DNA of 64,000 bases, from the NCBI GenBank assembly GCA_964371655.1, contig CAYJOD010000013.1, forward strand, positions 1-64,000. Reading direction: 5' to 3'. Origin of the DNA: CAZGSN01 sp964371655 (GTDB lineage: Bacteria > Desulfobacterota > Binatia > HRBIN30). The notes beneath the pieces are model-generated. The model had not been told where the DNA came from, made no database searches, and saw only the letters and a program-made list of their open reading frames with translations. The position numbers were made by a program, and so were the translations under genes. Every line of letters starts with the position of its first letter. Position 1 is the stretch's first letter. Shown piece by piece: positions 55,602 through 64,000 of this stretch.

Positions 55602-57719
55602 TCAGAACCCGCAGCCACGGCTCGCATTGCGGCTTGTGGCGACCAATGTCTCGATGGTGATGTTTTCGCCGCACCCTGTTCCTGCACCCGTGAGTGAGTC
55701 GTCGAGTAGAGTCATGAGCTCCGTGAGGGTTACTGAACGTGAGCCATCGCAATCGCCGGTGCAGGGCGGCAGTGGTGTTGCCGTGACGGTGGGTCGCTCG
55801 CTTGCTGATGGAAGTGGCGATGCGGTCAGGGTGATCGTGGGCGTAGTGGTTCCAGTCGCCGTCGGTGTCTGCGATCCGGTGTAATCCGGCGTCGGAGTCG
55901 CGCTTGGCGTCTGTGAAGGCGTGTCTGTCGGCGACGACGATGTTGTCGACGACGGCGTTGCCGACAACGTCGTCGTCGGTGTCGGGCTAGCTGTTGCGGT
56001 GGGTGACGATGTCTGCGTGGAAGTGGCGGTCGCGGGTACGGTCAGCGTCACGGTCGGGGTGAGCGTTGGTGTCAGGGTCCGAGTGACTGTGGGCGTAGAG
56101 GTCGCCGTGGTCGTCCGCGTCGGTGTCTGCGTCCGTGTGCTCGTGGTCGTGCGCGTCGTGGTCGAAGTCGGGGTCAGCGTTGCCGTCGGTGTAGGCGAAA
56201 GCGGTGGCGTGTTGACGGTGATGTAGAAGAGCTTCGTATGCGAGTTGGAGCCGGCGTCGGTTGCTTGCACCTGGAAGTATCCCTGGCCATAGCCCTTCGG
56301 GACACCGCTGAGTACGCCGTCGGCCGAGATCGCGAAACCGCCGAAGGCTGAATTCACCAGACTCCAGGCGTAGGGGCCGGTGCCGCCGCTGGCGCTGATC
56401 TGCTGTGCGTACGGAGTCTCGAAAGTCGCGTCTGGAAGCGGATCGGCGGTGACGATCGTCACCGCCGGTGTGGTCGGATACAGAGCAGTTACCGCGTCGA
56501 TGTCGTCGCTGCGCAGGCTGGCGCCGCGGCCGTCGAAGTGGGCATAGAAATACATGGTCGCATCACGGAGCAGCGGGTCTGTCTCGTCTGCCTTCTCCGA
56601 TGAGTGTCCGAGGCCGATGGCGTGACCGATTTCGTGCGTGGCGATCTCGGCCACGTTCGTCGAGTTCCACACGCTACACGAGCCCCAGCCGTTGGCGAAC
56701 ACGACGGTACCGCGCAGCTGGCGGTTGAAGGTCTGATGGTTGAACCGCTTCAACTCGAACGACGAGGTACAGCTGCCGCCGAGGGCGAGAATGCCCTTGC
56801 AGGCGACGACGTCAGGATCGGCGATGGCCCCGGTCGGATCATTGAAAATGATCTTGCTCTGGTGGTTGCACGGCGACGTAGACAGATCGAGCGTAAGACC
56901 ACCGTCACGCAGCTCGATGCCGGATGTCGGCACGTTGGTCCAAGCGGCGAAGGCGGCGTCTGCAACCGCGCGCGAAGCATCGAGGCCGAGAACTTGGTCG
57001 CCGTGGGCGTCGATCGAAAACGGAATGGCGATCCCTTCGTCGGGCTCGAAGAAGCGCGTACCGAGGAGAACGAAGCGCGGCTGTGGCAGCGCCGGTGCCG
57101 CCGGAAGAATCGCCTGCGGCGGCTGCAAGAGGATTTGGCTGCCGAGGTGCTGACGGTGAGGACGAGCTCGACGGATCTGGCGCAGCACGTCGCCGAGGGC
57201 GAGGTCGGCTTCGATCTCGATCCCAGGGGGAGCAAGAACGCGTACGTCGCGCTGCAGGTGGCGGCGCGCCCGCGGCATGCCGCTGTCTCCGAGCTCGATC
57301 GCGAGCTTGCCGAGCAGGAGCTCATGGGTGCGCAAGCTGCCATCGGGCCAGGTGTCGAGAAACAGCAGCGATGTCTCCCCGACGGCGAACAGCGGCGCGC
57401 CGGAGATGGTCTCGGTGGTCGTGCCATAACTGCCGCCGAGCTCCTTGAGGGTGATGACACCGGGCTTGAACGAGCCGGAGATCACTTCCTGAATGCGAAC
57501 GTCGGCGAGCGAGTAAATGGTTCCGTCGTTGTCGCGCACGACCCGAACAGCCTCGGTTGTGCCAATGACGGCGCCAATCGAGCTCCGTGACAGTTCGGCG
57601 ATCGACATCGGCACCAGGGTCGTGGCGCTTGCCAAAGCCGGCAAGCAACACAGCGTCAGAAGGCAGGGCAGGGTGCGTGGCGGGCGCCACGAGGTGCGGC
57701 TCGGGCGCAAGCCCAGCAT
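55602..57719 (-). CDS. Secreted matrixin-type metalloprotease with Thr/Pro-rich linker and dockerin-like tail
   Basis: About 705 residues. Signal peptide LPCLLTLCCLPALASA; zinc motif HEIGHAIGLGHS (about 363-374) of the matrixin/M10 type, with the preceding AWTNVPTSGI. An Ig-like domain follows (about 425-510, FETPYAQQISASGGTGPYAW), then about 120 residues of Thr/Ser/Pro repeats (units like PTPT-TLT) and a tail CTGDCDGSRSVTLTELMTLL, which looks like the first half of a paired dockerin-like calcium loop; the second GDxDGDG loop is lost. The N-terminal domain has VIGTTEAVRVVRDNDGTIYS. ATG at 57719 has GAGG nearby; 57743 is also possible. Confidence 0.8.
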   Translation of the reverse strand: MLGLRPSRTSWRPPRTLPCLLTLCCLPALASATTLVPMSIAELSRSSIGAVIGTTEAVRVVRDNDGTIYSLADVRIQEVISGSFKPGVITLKELGGSYGTTTETISGAPLFAVGETSLLFLDTWPDGSLRTHELLLGKLAIELGDSGMPRARRHLQRDVRVLAPPGIEIEADLALGDVLRQIRRARPHRQHLGSQILLQPPQAILPAAPALPQPRFVLLGTRFFEPDEGIAIPFSIDAHGDQVLGLDASRAVADAAFAAWTNVPTSGIELRDGGLTLDLSTSPCNHQSKIIFNDPTGAIADPDVVACKGILALGGSCTSSFELKRFNHQTFNRQLRGTVVFANGWGSCSVWNSTNVAEIATHEIGHAIGLGHSSEKADETDPLLRDATMYFYAHFDGRGASLRSDDIDAVTALYPTTPAVTIVTADPLPDATFETPYAQQISASGGTGPYAWSLVNSAFGGFAISADGVLSGVPKGYGQGYFQVQATDAGSNSHTKLFYITVNTPPLSPTPTATLTPTSTTTRTTTSTRTQTPTRTTTATSTPTVTRTLTPTLTPTVTLTVPATATSTQTSSPTATASPTPTTTLSATPSSTTSSSPTDTPSQTPSATPTPDYTGSQTPTATGTTTPTITLTASPLPSASERPTVTATPLPPCTGDCDGSRSVTLTELMTLLDDSLTGAGTGCGENITIETLVATSRNASRGCGF

Positions 57720-57763
57720 GCTTCGCCCTCGCCAGTCCGCCATCGTCTCGATCCGCGTCGCCC

Positions 57764-58582
57764 CTACAACCGCGGCAAGCGAATGTGGGATAGGGAAGGC
57801 AATTGGCTGCGCACCTGTTGCTGATAGCTACGGTCGATCTCGGCGACGATGACCATTTCGCGGTCGGCGGCGCGAGCCAGTGGCTTCCCCCAAGGATCGA
57901 TGATCATCGAGTTGCCGAAATCGACGACGCCGCTCGGGCTCTTGCCGATTTGGTCGGGGGCGATGACGTAGACCTGGTTCTCGATGGCGCGGGCGCGCAG
58001 CAGGATCTCCCAGTGCGCGGCGCCGGTGGAGAAGGTGAACGCCGACGGTACCACGATGATCTCGGCGCCGTGGCGAGTCAGCGCACGGTACAGCTCAGGA
58101 AAGCGCAAGTCATAGCAAATGCTCAGGCCGATGTTGCCGAGCTCGGTTGGGACGACGACGATGTCGTCCCCGGGCGCGCGCATGTCGGACTCGCGGATGG
58201 TGACGTGTCCCGGAATATCCACATCGAAGAGATGCAGCTTCCGGTAGCGCCCGATGATCTCGCCGCGTCGGTCGAAGAGGACGCTGGTGTTGTACGGACG
58301 CGGGGTGTCGTTGGCTTCTAGAATCGAGCCGGCCAGCAGATGAATACCGAGCTGGCGCGCCAGCTCGGAGAGACGTTGGGTGCTGGGTCCGGGAATCGAC
58401 TCCGCCGCAGCGGCCTCTTGATCACGGTCACCGCGCCAGAGAAAGACCTCGGGGAGAACCACGAGACGCGCACCTTGGCGTTCGGCGTCGCGCGCAAAGG
58501 CCGCGGCCTTGTCGAGGTTCTCCGATTTGTCAGACCCAGCCCACAGCTGCACGGCTGCGGCGAAAAAACGGCTGCTGCTCAC
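57764..58582 (-). CDS. Carbon-nitrogen hydrolase (Nit2/omega-amidase-like)
   Basis: 272-residue nitrilase-superfamily enzyme with the catalytic triad Glu45 (VLPEVF), Lys115 (YRKLHLFD) and Cys156 (SICYDLRFPELY). The RKLHLFDVDIPG region and length fit the Nit1/Nit2 group, which hydrolyses omega-amides or deaminated glutathione. The start is a GTG at 58582. It is the upstream neighbour of the protease gene on the same strand, with a 20-nt gap to the longer protease start. Confidence 0.92.
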   Translation of the reverse strand: MSSSRFFAAAVQLWAGSDKSENLDKAAAFARDAERQGARLVVLPEVFLWRGDRDQEAAAAESIPGPSTQRLSELARQLGIHLLAGSILEANDTPRPYNTSVLFDRRGEIIGRYRKLHLFDVDIPGHVTIRESDMRAPGDDIVVVPTELGNIGLSICYDLRFPELYRALTRHGAEIIVVPSAFTFSTGAAHWEILLRARAIENQVYVIAPDQIGKSPSGVVDFGNSMIIDPWGKPLARAADREMVIVAEIDRSYQQQVRSQLPSLSHIRLPRL

Positions 58583-58647
58583 GGTGCGGCGACCCTAATG
58601 GGGTCGCGACAGCGGGTCAAGGATCAGGGCGACGGCAATGGAGGGTG

Positions 58648-58840
58648 GAGCCGAAGCAATCGCTCATTTCACCCCCTGGCGGATGAACCGTCCGCACTCC
58701 CAGCGCTTGCCTCAAACCCGCGCCCCGAGCGGAATATTATCGCCGGGAGCGCGGGCGGCCCGCCCGCCTGCATCGCGACCTGCCTCGGCGCGCAGGCTCC
58801 GTGGCCGACTTTGCCGTCGCCCTGGGGCAAGGACGCGCGC
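58648..58840. repeat. Palindromic element S, copy 2 (inverted)
   Basis: Inverted and slightly diverged copy of 50791-51016, in the gap 58583-58880. The best-conserved block is 58703-58767, including the TGCCTCAAACC, GGAATATTATCGCCGGGAGC and GGGCGGCCCGCCCGC words. Outer arms have drifted more than the core. Confidence 0.8.
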
Positions 58841-58880
58841 TCCTTGCTGCACGGCGAGCCTCTGTGGTAGCCGGTAGGTC

Positions 58881-59525
58881 ATGGGCAGTGGGCTTCGGCT
58901 GATCAAGCGGTACGGCAACCGCAAGATGTACGACACGCAGACGAGCCGGTACGTCACCCTCGACAACATCGGCGAGCTGGTGCGCGGTGGCGACGAAGTA
59001 AGGATTATCGACAACGACTCCGGCGAGGATCTAACCGCGGTGACGTTCGCCCAGATCATTTTCGAAGAAGCGAAGCGCAAGAACGGCCTCCTCGGGTTGC
59101 CGATCCTACGTTCGGTGATCCAACACGGCGAAACCGCACTGCAGGAGATCATGAGCAGCGTCGATCGTGGCCGCGAGGCGATTGAGAGCGTCCGCGAGCT
59201 CGCCGAGAAGCGAGTGAAGGCACTGGCCGAAAGCGCTGGCGTGCAAGCTCGCGATACGCGCAAGCAGATCGAAAGTGCCGAGCAATCCGGACGGCGGCTG
59301 CTGAGCGAAATCTTGGAGATGCCGCAGAAGCAGATCGAGCAGTTGCAGCACCGAATCGACACGCAAGTACGCACCTCGCTCGAGCGCGTCACCGAGCACC
59401 CGGCGGTCAAACACGAGCTGCGGCGGATCGAGCGCAGCATCAAGAGCATCGAACGCCAGATCGGCCTGCTGCGCTCTCCTCCCAAGCCGAAGCGTGGCTC
59501 GAAGCCGCGCAGGCCAAGGGCGTGA
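58881..59525 (+). CDS. phaR: PHA synthesis regulator-type DNA-binding protein (PhaR)
   Basis: 214 residues. The N-terminal PHB_acc_N domain is diagnostic: LIKRYGNRKMYDTQTSRYVT, then IIDNDSGEDLTAVTFAQIIFEE. The remainder is a long coiled coil (residues about 80-200) with a basic end KPKRGSKPRRPRA. PhaR proteins repress phasin and polyhydroxyalkanoate genes and bind the polymer. No phaC or phasin gene is in the window, so target genes must be elsewhere. Confidence 0.85.
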   Translation: MGSGLRLIKRYGNRKMYDTQTSRYVTLDNIGELVRGGDEVRIIDNDSGEDLTAVTFAQIIFEEAKRKNGLLGLPILRSVIQHGETALQEIMSSVDRGREAIESVRELAEKRVKALAESAGVQARDTRKQIESAEQSGRRLLSEILEMPQKQIEQLQHRIDTQVRTSLERVTEHPAVKHELRRIERSIKSIERQIGLLRSPPKPKRGSKPRRPRA

Positions 59526-59550
59526 TGTAGGCTCTCGCGCCGCTCTCTTT

Positions 59551-59673
59551 GGAGGTTGTCTCACAACTGAAAGGGCGCGCCGCCGCGCGCTCCTACGGTA
59601 TGCGGCATTCCTCGGCCTGGTTGTAGGGGCGCGCGGCAGGGCGCCCTATTCGGTGGGTTTCGAGACAATCTCC
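59551..59673. repeat. Element T, copy 2
   Basis: Starts GGAGGTTGTCTCACAACTGA and ends CGGTGGGTTTCGAGACAATC, with two GC-rich hairpins (GGGCGCGCCGCCGCGCGC and a second GTAGGGGCGCGCGGC). Twice the length of copy 1 but with the same terminal words. It occupies the first part of the 609-bp gap 59526-60134. Confidence 0.75.
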
Positions 59674-59904
59674 TTCGGAGCGCTGCCGTGTCGTGCACCC
59701 GCCATCAAGGTCACATCTGGCGACCCATCGCCAGGTTATCAGATGCACCACCCAAGCATTCGCGGAGTGGAAATCGGACAACGGCATGGACTCCAAGAGC
59801 GGGGCGAGCAACCTTTGTTGCGAAGTTCGCCCTAGAAGCCTTGCGGATGCATCCTGCAGAGCGAAGTATACGTTCGCATCGCTGCGGCCGCGTCCTGCAT
59901 TAGG

Positions 59905-59939
59905 AAGTTTGCGTTCGAAACCCTTGAGAACGCAAACTT
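59905..59939. repeat. AAGTTTGCGTTC hairpin in a run of GAAGTTT repeats
   Basis: 12-bp perfect arms 59905-59916 and 59928-59939 with an 11-nt loop; nearby GAAGTTTGG and GAAGTTTACG repeats continue to about 60000. No gene here. AT-richer than the surroundings. Confidence 0.6.
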
Positions 59940-60134
59940 TGCCTAGAAGTTTGGCATTTCAACGTTGGTGAGGCTTCCTGCGTGTGGAAGTTTACGATTG
60001 AAAGCCTCGACAGCTCCAAGTCGATTGGAATGGTAGGCTCTAGCAACGAGCGCGACCGGAATTGTTTCCCGTTTCCGCTTCCCGTCGGATGAGGTGCCTT
60101 GATCGCCGTGCCGGTTCCATCCATTATCCCCCGC

Positions 60135-60410
60135 ATGCGTATCCGCGAGGGCGAACTGCAGGCGATCGCCGCCGCCATTACGCGCGCTCTGGAGAAACAG
60201 GGTTCGGTGCGTTTCGCGGTCAAGCCACACCTTGTGCAAGCCCGCATCGTCGAGCTTCTGGCGCGCAACTTTGAGGCGGCGCAGGCCTTGGAAGCGGAGG
60301 CGGAGCGCATGGCCGAGACCCACACCAGACAGCTGCCGGGTATGGACTTCCGCAAGATTGTGCAGGGGATCATGGAGCGGTTAGCTCGCGACCGTGGCTT
60401 CCCGTTGTAG
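60135..60410 (+). CDS. DUF507 family protein, first copy
   Basis: About 91 residues starting MRIREGELQAIAAAITRALE; small helical DUF507 protein of unknown function. Conserved pieces are the basic N-terminus and the C-terminal RKIVQGIMERLARDRGF. A TTG at 60099 could extend it by 12 residues. Eight nt separate its stop from the second DUF507 gene. Confidence 0.75.
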   Translation: MRIREGELQAIAAAITRALEKQGSVRFAVKPHLVQARIVELLARNFEAAQALEAEAERMAETHTRQLPGMDFRKIVQGIMERLARDRGFPL

Positions 60411-60418
60411 GCCTGATC

Positions 60419-60700
60419 ATGCGTTTCAGCGAAGCACGCAAGTCGCATCTTGCCCATCTGATCGTCAGCACCCTGCGCAGCGAGGGGCTGGCGGAGATCA
60501 CCAATGAGCGCCTGGTCCTCAACGAGATCAAAGAGGTCTTCGAGCAGGAGCACAGCAGCGACGCTCGCATCGACGCCGCGGCGCGCAAGAAGATCGCCTC
60601 CCTGTCGCGCCACGTGCCCCCGGGTAGCGGCGAGTGGGATGTGCTCTACCGACAGTACTACGAGGAAGAATCTCGCAAACAAAAGCCGCGCGGCGCTTGA
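60419..60700 (+). CDS. DUF507 family protein, second copy
   Basis: 93 residues with the canonical DUF507 pattern: MRFSEARKSHLAHLIVSTLR, an acidic middle (EVFEQEHSSDARID) and GSGEWDVLYRQYYEEESRK at the end. Tandem DUF507 pairs are known in Deltaproteobacteria-like and related genomes; function unknown. Its TGA stop overlaps the -35 element of the groES promoter. Confidence 0.85.
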   Translation: MRFSEARKSHLAHLIVSTLRSEGLAEITNERLVLNEIKEVFEQEHSSDARIDAAARKKIASLSRHVPPGSGEWDVLYRQYYEEESRKQKPRGA

Positions 60701-60724
60701 CAATTTGGCGTGCGGACTTATGAA
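60697..60724 (+). promoter_or_regulatory. Predicted sigma-70-like promoter for groES-groEL
   Basis: TTGACA (60697-60702) and TATGAA (60719-60724) with a 16-bp spacer, about 100 nt before the groES ATG. A 7-bp hairpin TGGCCGC/GCGGCCA (60749-60767) lies in the leader. No CIRCE element (TTAGCACTC-N9-GAGTGCTAA) is present, so HrcA control at this site is unlikely. Prediction from motif match only. Confidence 0.5.
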
Positions 60725-60824
60725 GCCGGCGGCGTTTGGCCCGAACTCTGGCCGCAGACCGCGGCCAAAGGACATTGCGTAAACAAACGACGGTAGCCGT
60801 CGAGGAAAGAAGGAGATCTGGCGT

Positions 60825-61112
60825 ATGAAGATTCGCCCACTGCAGGATCGTGTCATCGTGAAAAGGGTTGTCGAGGAAGAGAAGACCAAAGGTGGGATCA
60901 TCATTCCTGACGCAGCCAAGGAGAAGCCCCAAGAGGGTAAGGTAATTGCCGTTGGCAAGGGAAAAGTCGGTGACGACGGCAAGCTGATCCCGCTGGATGT
61001 AAAAGCCGGCGATCGCATCCTTTTCGGCAAGTACTCCGGTACCGAAGTCAAAGTCGACGGTGAAGAGCACCTGATCATGCGCGAGGACGACATCCTCGGC
61101 GTGCTCGAGTAG
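60825..61112 (+). CDS. groES: Co-chaperonin GroES
   Basis: 95-residue seven-fold lid of the GroEL cage. IRPLQDRVIVKRVVEEEKTKGGIIIPD includes the mobile loop that binds GroEL; KVIAVGKGKV and the C-terminal EDDILGVLE are typical. AAGGAG lies 9 nt before the ATG. It is cotranscribed with groEL. Confidence 0.97.
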   Translation: MKIRPLQDRVIVKRVVEEEKTKGGIIIPDAAKEKPQEGKVIAVGKGKVGDDGKLIPLDVKAGDRILFGKYSGTEVKVDGEEHLIMREDDILGVLE

Positions 61113-61170
61113 GCGTTCGAGCCGACGGTCGATAGGTCCAAAGTCGAAACTCAAAGGTGGAGAGAAAATC

Positions 61171-62811
<1,641 letters not shown>

Positions 62812-62832
62812 GGCGCGTACCAACGCGATTTA

Positions 62833-62872
62833 CAAAAGCCCTCCGGGAATCCCCCGGAGGGCTTTTGTTTTT
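62833..62872 (+). terminator. Rho-independent terminator of groES-groEL
   Basis: 15-bp perfect arms 62833-62847 and 62853-62867 (CAAAAGCCCTCCGGG and complement), 5-nt loop, then TTTTT. It can also stop transcripts coming from the antitoxin gene on the other strand, as the arms carry an A-run on the opposite side. Confidence 0.92.
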
Positions 62873-62941
62873 GTGGAGTGTAGAGCGGCGTCTGCAGGCG
62901 CCGCGAAGCATTTCTGGTGGGCAGCAGCAGCGAGCAACCGC

Positions 62942-63118
62942 TCACCCCACTTTCGCCCAGCGCTGTGGCTTCTTAGGCGGCAATGACACAACCTTGCGTC
63001 CGCCCCGCTGCTGTTCCTCCCGCAGGGCTTCGCAGATCGCATCGAGGTCGTATCCGTACTTCGCTGCGTGGCGCTGGCGTACGCGCCGCACCTCCTCTAC
63101 GACTGGGTCTTTCCACAT
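62942..63118 (-). CDS. Small putative antitoxin of the PIN toxin
   Basis: 58 residues, read from ATG 63118: MWKDPVVEEVRRVRQRHAAK, then YGYDLDAICEALREEQQRGG and a basic, proline-rich end with VVSLPPKK. This short family (WKDPIVEEVR-) is regularly found next to PIN toxins of this type. It starts 4 nt after the toxin stop, so the order is toxin then antitoxin. A real gene despite its small size. Confidence 0.75.
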   Translation of the reverse strand: MWKDPVVEEVRRVRQRHAAKYGYDLDAICEALREEQQRGGRKVVSLPPKKPQRWAKVG

Positions 63119-63122
63119 GGTC

Positions 63123-63620
63123 TCATTCTCCCATCAATTCCTCGGGCGTGCAGATGACTGGGACACCGTAGCCGTGCTCGTAAGCAACCGTCGCCACGAT
63201 GTTTCGAATCGCGGCGTTGGCGATGTGCTTGCAGTTCCAGGTGAGGAGGTAGTCCATGCCATGGACGGTTGCCAGAGCGATGTGAAGCGCGTCTTCGTTC
63301 GCCTGCTTAGGTAATGCGGCTGCCTGCGCGATTGCTGCCGCCAACTCTGTGACTGCGTCGTTGATATCGAGGAGGGGGACTCCCTTGAGCGCCGCAAGTC
63401 GGCGTTGCGCCGCTCCGGCATCTCCAGCTGCTGCTTCGCGGACAACACTCTGTGAGCAATACAGATCGAAACGGTTACGCCGCTTCCACCAGTGATGGGT
63501 CAGGGCTTGATGCGCCATAGCGATGTGGTCGCTCGTTTTCTGCGCCGTCAGATAGCTCACGACGGTTGTCTCCACGTACACCTTGGCGTTCACGCTCGCT
63601 GACTCGCTGCCGAGAGCCAT
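63123..63620 (-). CDS. PIN domain toxin (VapC-like)
   Basis: 165 residues of the PIN ribonuclease fold. Motif KVYVETTVVSYL (the ETT variant in which Glu replaces the first Asp), ANEDALHIALATVHGMDYLLTWN with the central D-HIA acidic group, and the final NCKHIANAAIRNIV. These toxins cut tRNA or rRNA when freed from the antitoxin. Either ATG 63620 or GTG 63593 could start it. It follows an attC-like palindrome. Confidence 0.87.
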   Translation of the reverse strand: MALGSESASVNAKVYVETTVVSYLTAQKTSDHIAMAHQALTHHWWKRRNRFDLYCSQSVVREAAAGDAGAAQRRLAALKGVPLLDINDAVTELAAAIAQAAALPKQANEDALHIALATVHGMDYLLTWNCKHIANAAIRNIVATVAYEHGYGVPVICTPEELMGE

Positions 63621-63639
63621 AGCACGTCACCCAGCCCCC

Positions 63640-63741
63640 GACGAACACCTCGCGCTTACTTGCCGCGCCAGGCCGTTGCTCGGACGTGGCGAGCTTGCGA
63701 ATGGCCAGCTGGCCCGGTCAGGTGCAGCGCGCTTGTTCGGC
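63640..63741 (-). other. attC-like palindrome near the PIN toxin
   Basis: 102 nt reading, on the minus strand, GCCGAAC (63741-63735) then AAGCGCGCTGCACC, and ending GTTCGTC (63646-63640). It lies between the unknown partial gene and the PIN gene, all on the minus strand, like the cassette order at 17.5-20.8 kb. Same AAC...GTT ends; the internal stem (GGGCCAG against CCTGGC) is imperfect. Weak candidate. Confidence 0.35.
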
Positions 63742-63782
63742 GTCTGGTTGATGGCATGTCTTGCCCTTCCAACTTGTCCCTA

Positions 63783-64000
63783 TCACGCCTGGCGATTTGT
63801 AGCCGATGCTGCCTGCGAGCCCTTTCGTTTTGCTGCCAGCTTTCGAATCTCTTCGGCGAAATGATGCCGCGTCGCCAGCTGGTGACCGAGCTCAGTCACC
63901 AGATGCTCCAACGCCACGACCATCTGTGCCGCAGTATCCGCACACTCGTCATCCGTCATCGAGTGGATTCCCTGACTGAGGCCGTCGTAGAGCAGGCGCA
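63783..64000 (-). CDS. Hypothetical protein, C-terminal part
   Basis: A reading frame enters from the right edge on the minus strand and ends at 63783. The visible 72 residues include LLYDGLSQGIHSMTDDECAD and LVTELGHQLATRHHFAEEIR, ending with a basic, Ala-rich tail. It is predicted to be helical and soluble; no family is recognised. An internal Met (MTDDECAD) could be the start of a smaller protein, but the frame stays open to the edge. Confidence 0.5.
   Translation of the reverse strand, partial: RLLYDGLSQGIHSMTDDECADTAAQMVVALEHLVTELGHQLATRHHFAEEIRKLAAKRKGSQAASATNRQA

Noticed and set aside
55921..56226. 101-residue Val-rich plus-strand open frame
   Set aside because: Antisense to the Thr/Pro-rich linker of the protease gene.
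60701..60824. CIRCE/HrcA site before groES
   Set aside because: The TTAGCACTC-N9-GAGTGCTAA inverted repeat is absent.

Overview
This is a GC-rich bacterial chromosome segment from a Gram-negative organism. Housekeeping genes (groES-groEL, parC, xseA-xseB, ispA, tlyA, ctpA) are mixed with a lipid A aminoarabinose-type (arn) locus, an outer-membrane protein, a PhaR-type regulator and several CoA-linked catabolic genes. Intergenic regions are long and full of palindromic repeats. A secreted protease ends in a cysteine/GDCDG dockerin-like tail of a kind common in uncultured Deltaproteobacteria-like lineages. My inference is a Binatota/Desulfobacterota-type environmental bacterium; no rRNA or other phylogenetic marker in the window proves this.

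Layout. 1-1.8 kb: end of a System I cytochrome c maturation operon (ccmF, ccmH, a CcmI-like zinc-ribbon protein). 2.1-7.8 kb, minus strand: ctpA, a divergent polysaccharide deacetylase, xseA, xseB, ispA, tlyA, nearly contiguous. 8.3-11.7 kb: a PmtA-like methyltransferase, a small HTH protein and parC. 12.3-15.6 kb: an energy-coupling-factor transporter (S component, fused double ATPase, EcfT). 15.7-17.0 kb: an acetyl-CoA hydrolase/CoA-transferase. 17.5-20.8 kb: a plus-strand island of four small gene units (DUF433/DUF5615 pair, secreted hypothetical, RelE-type toxin/antitoxin, AAA ATPase), each followed by an attC-like palindrome. No integrase is present, so this looks like a CALIN-type cassette remnant inside a minus-strand neighbourhood. 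20.8-32.0 kb, minus strand: the arn-like locus (arnC, separate formyltransferase and decarboxylase genes in place of one ArnA, arnD, two ArnT-like GT39/83 glycosyltransferases, a DegT aminotransferase, a GT2 and a Gfo/Idh/MocA oxidoreductase).

33.0-35.2 kb: a complete System II cytochrome c synthase (fused ResB-CcsA), so two cytochrome c maturation routes are encoded here. 35.3-42.2 kb: acyl-CoA ligase, SDR, acyl-CoA dehydrogenase, SCP2-type thiolase and a second CoA ligase, a CoA-dependent degradation module. 42.5-44.9 kb: a mono-haem cytochrome c overlapping a membrane histidine kinase. 45.5-52 kb: zinc alcohol dehydrogenase, a conserved hypothetical, a GMC oxidoreductase with its membrane partner, and an outer-membrane protein. 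52.1-55 kb: an NtrC-type two-component system. 55.6-63.6 kb: matrixin-type protease, nitrilase, PhaR-type regulator, two DUF507 genes, groES-groEL and a PIN toxin with a 58-residue antitoxin. A second attC-like palindrome and the end of an unknown gene close the window.

The most unusual non-coding feature is the intergenic repeat content. There are several families of 60-200 bp palindromes. Many have arms that are themselves short tandem arrays (units such as CACGGATG, CACAGAG, CCTTGC, GCGTATC) facing an inverted array of the same unit. At least three other dispersed families occur in two related copies each.
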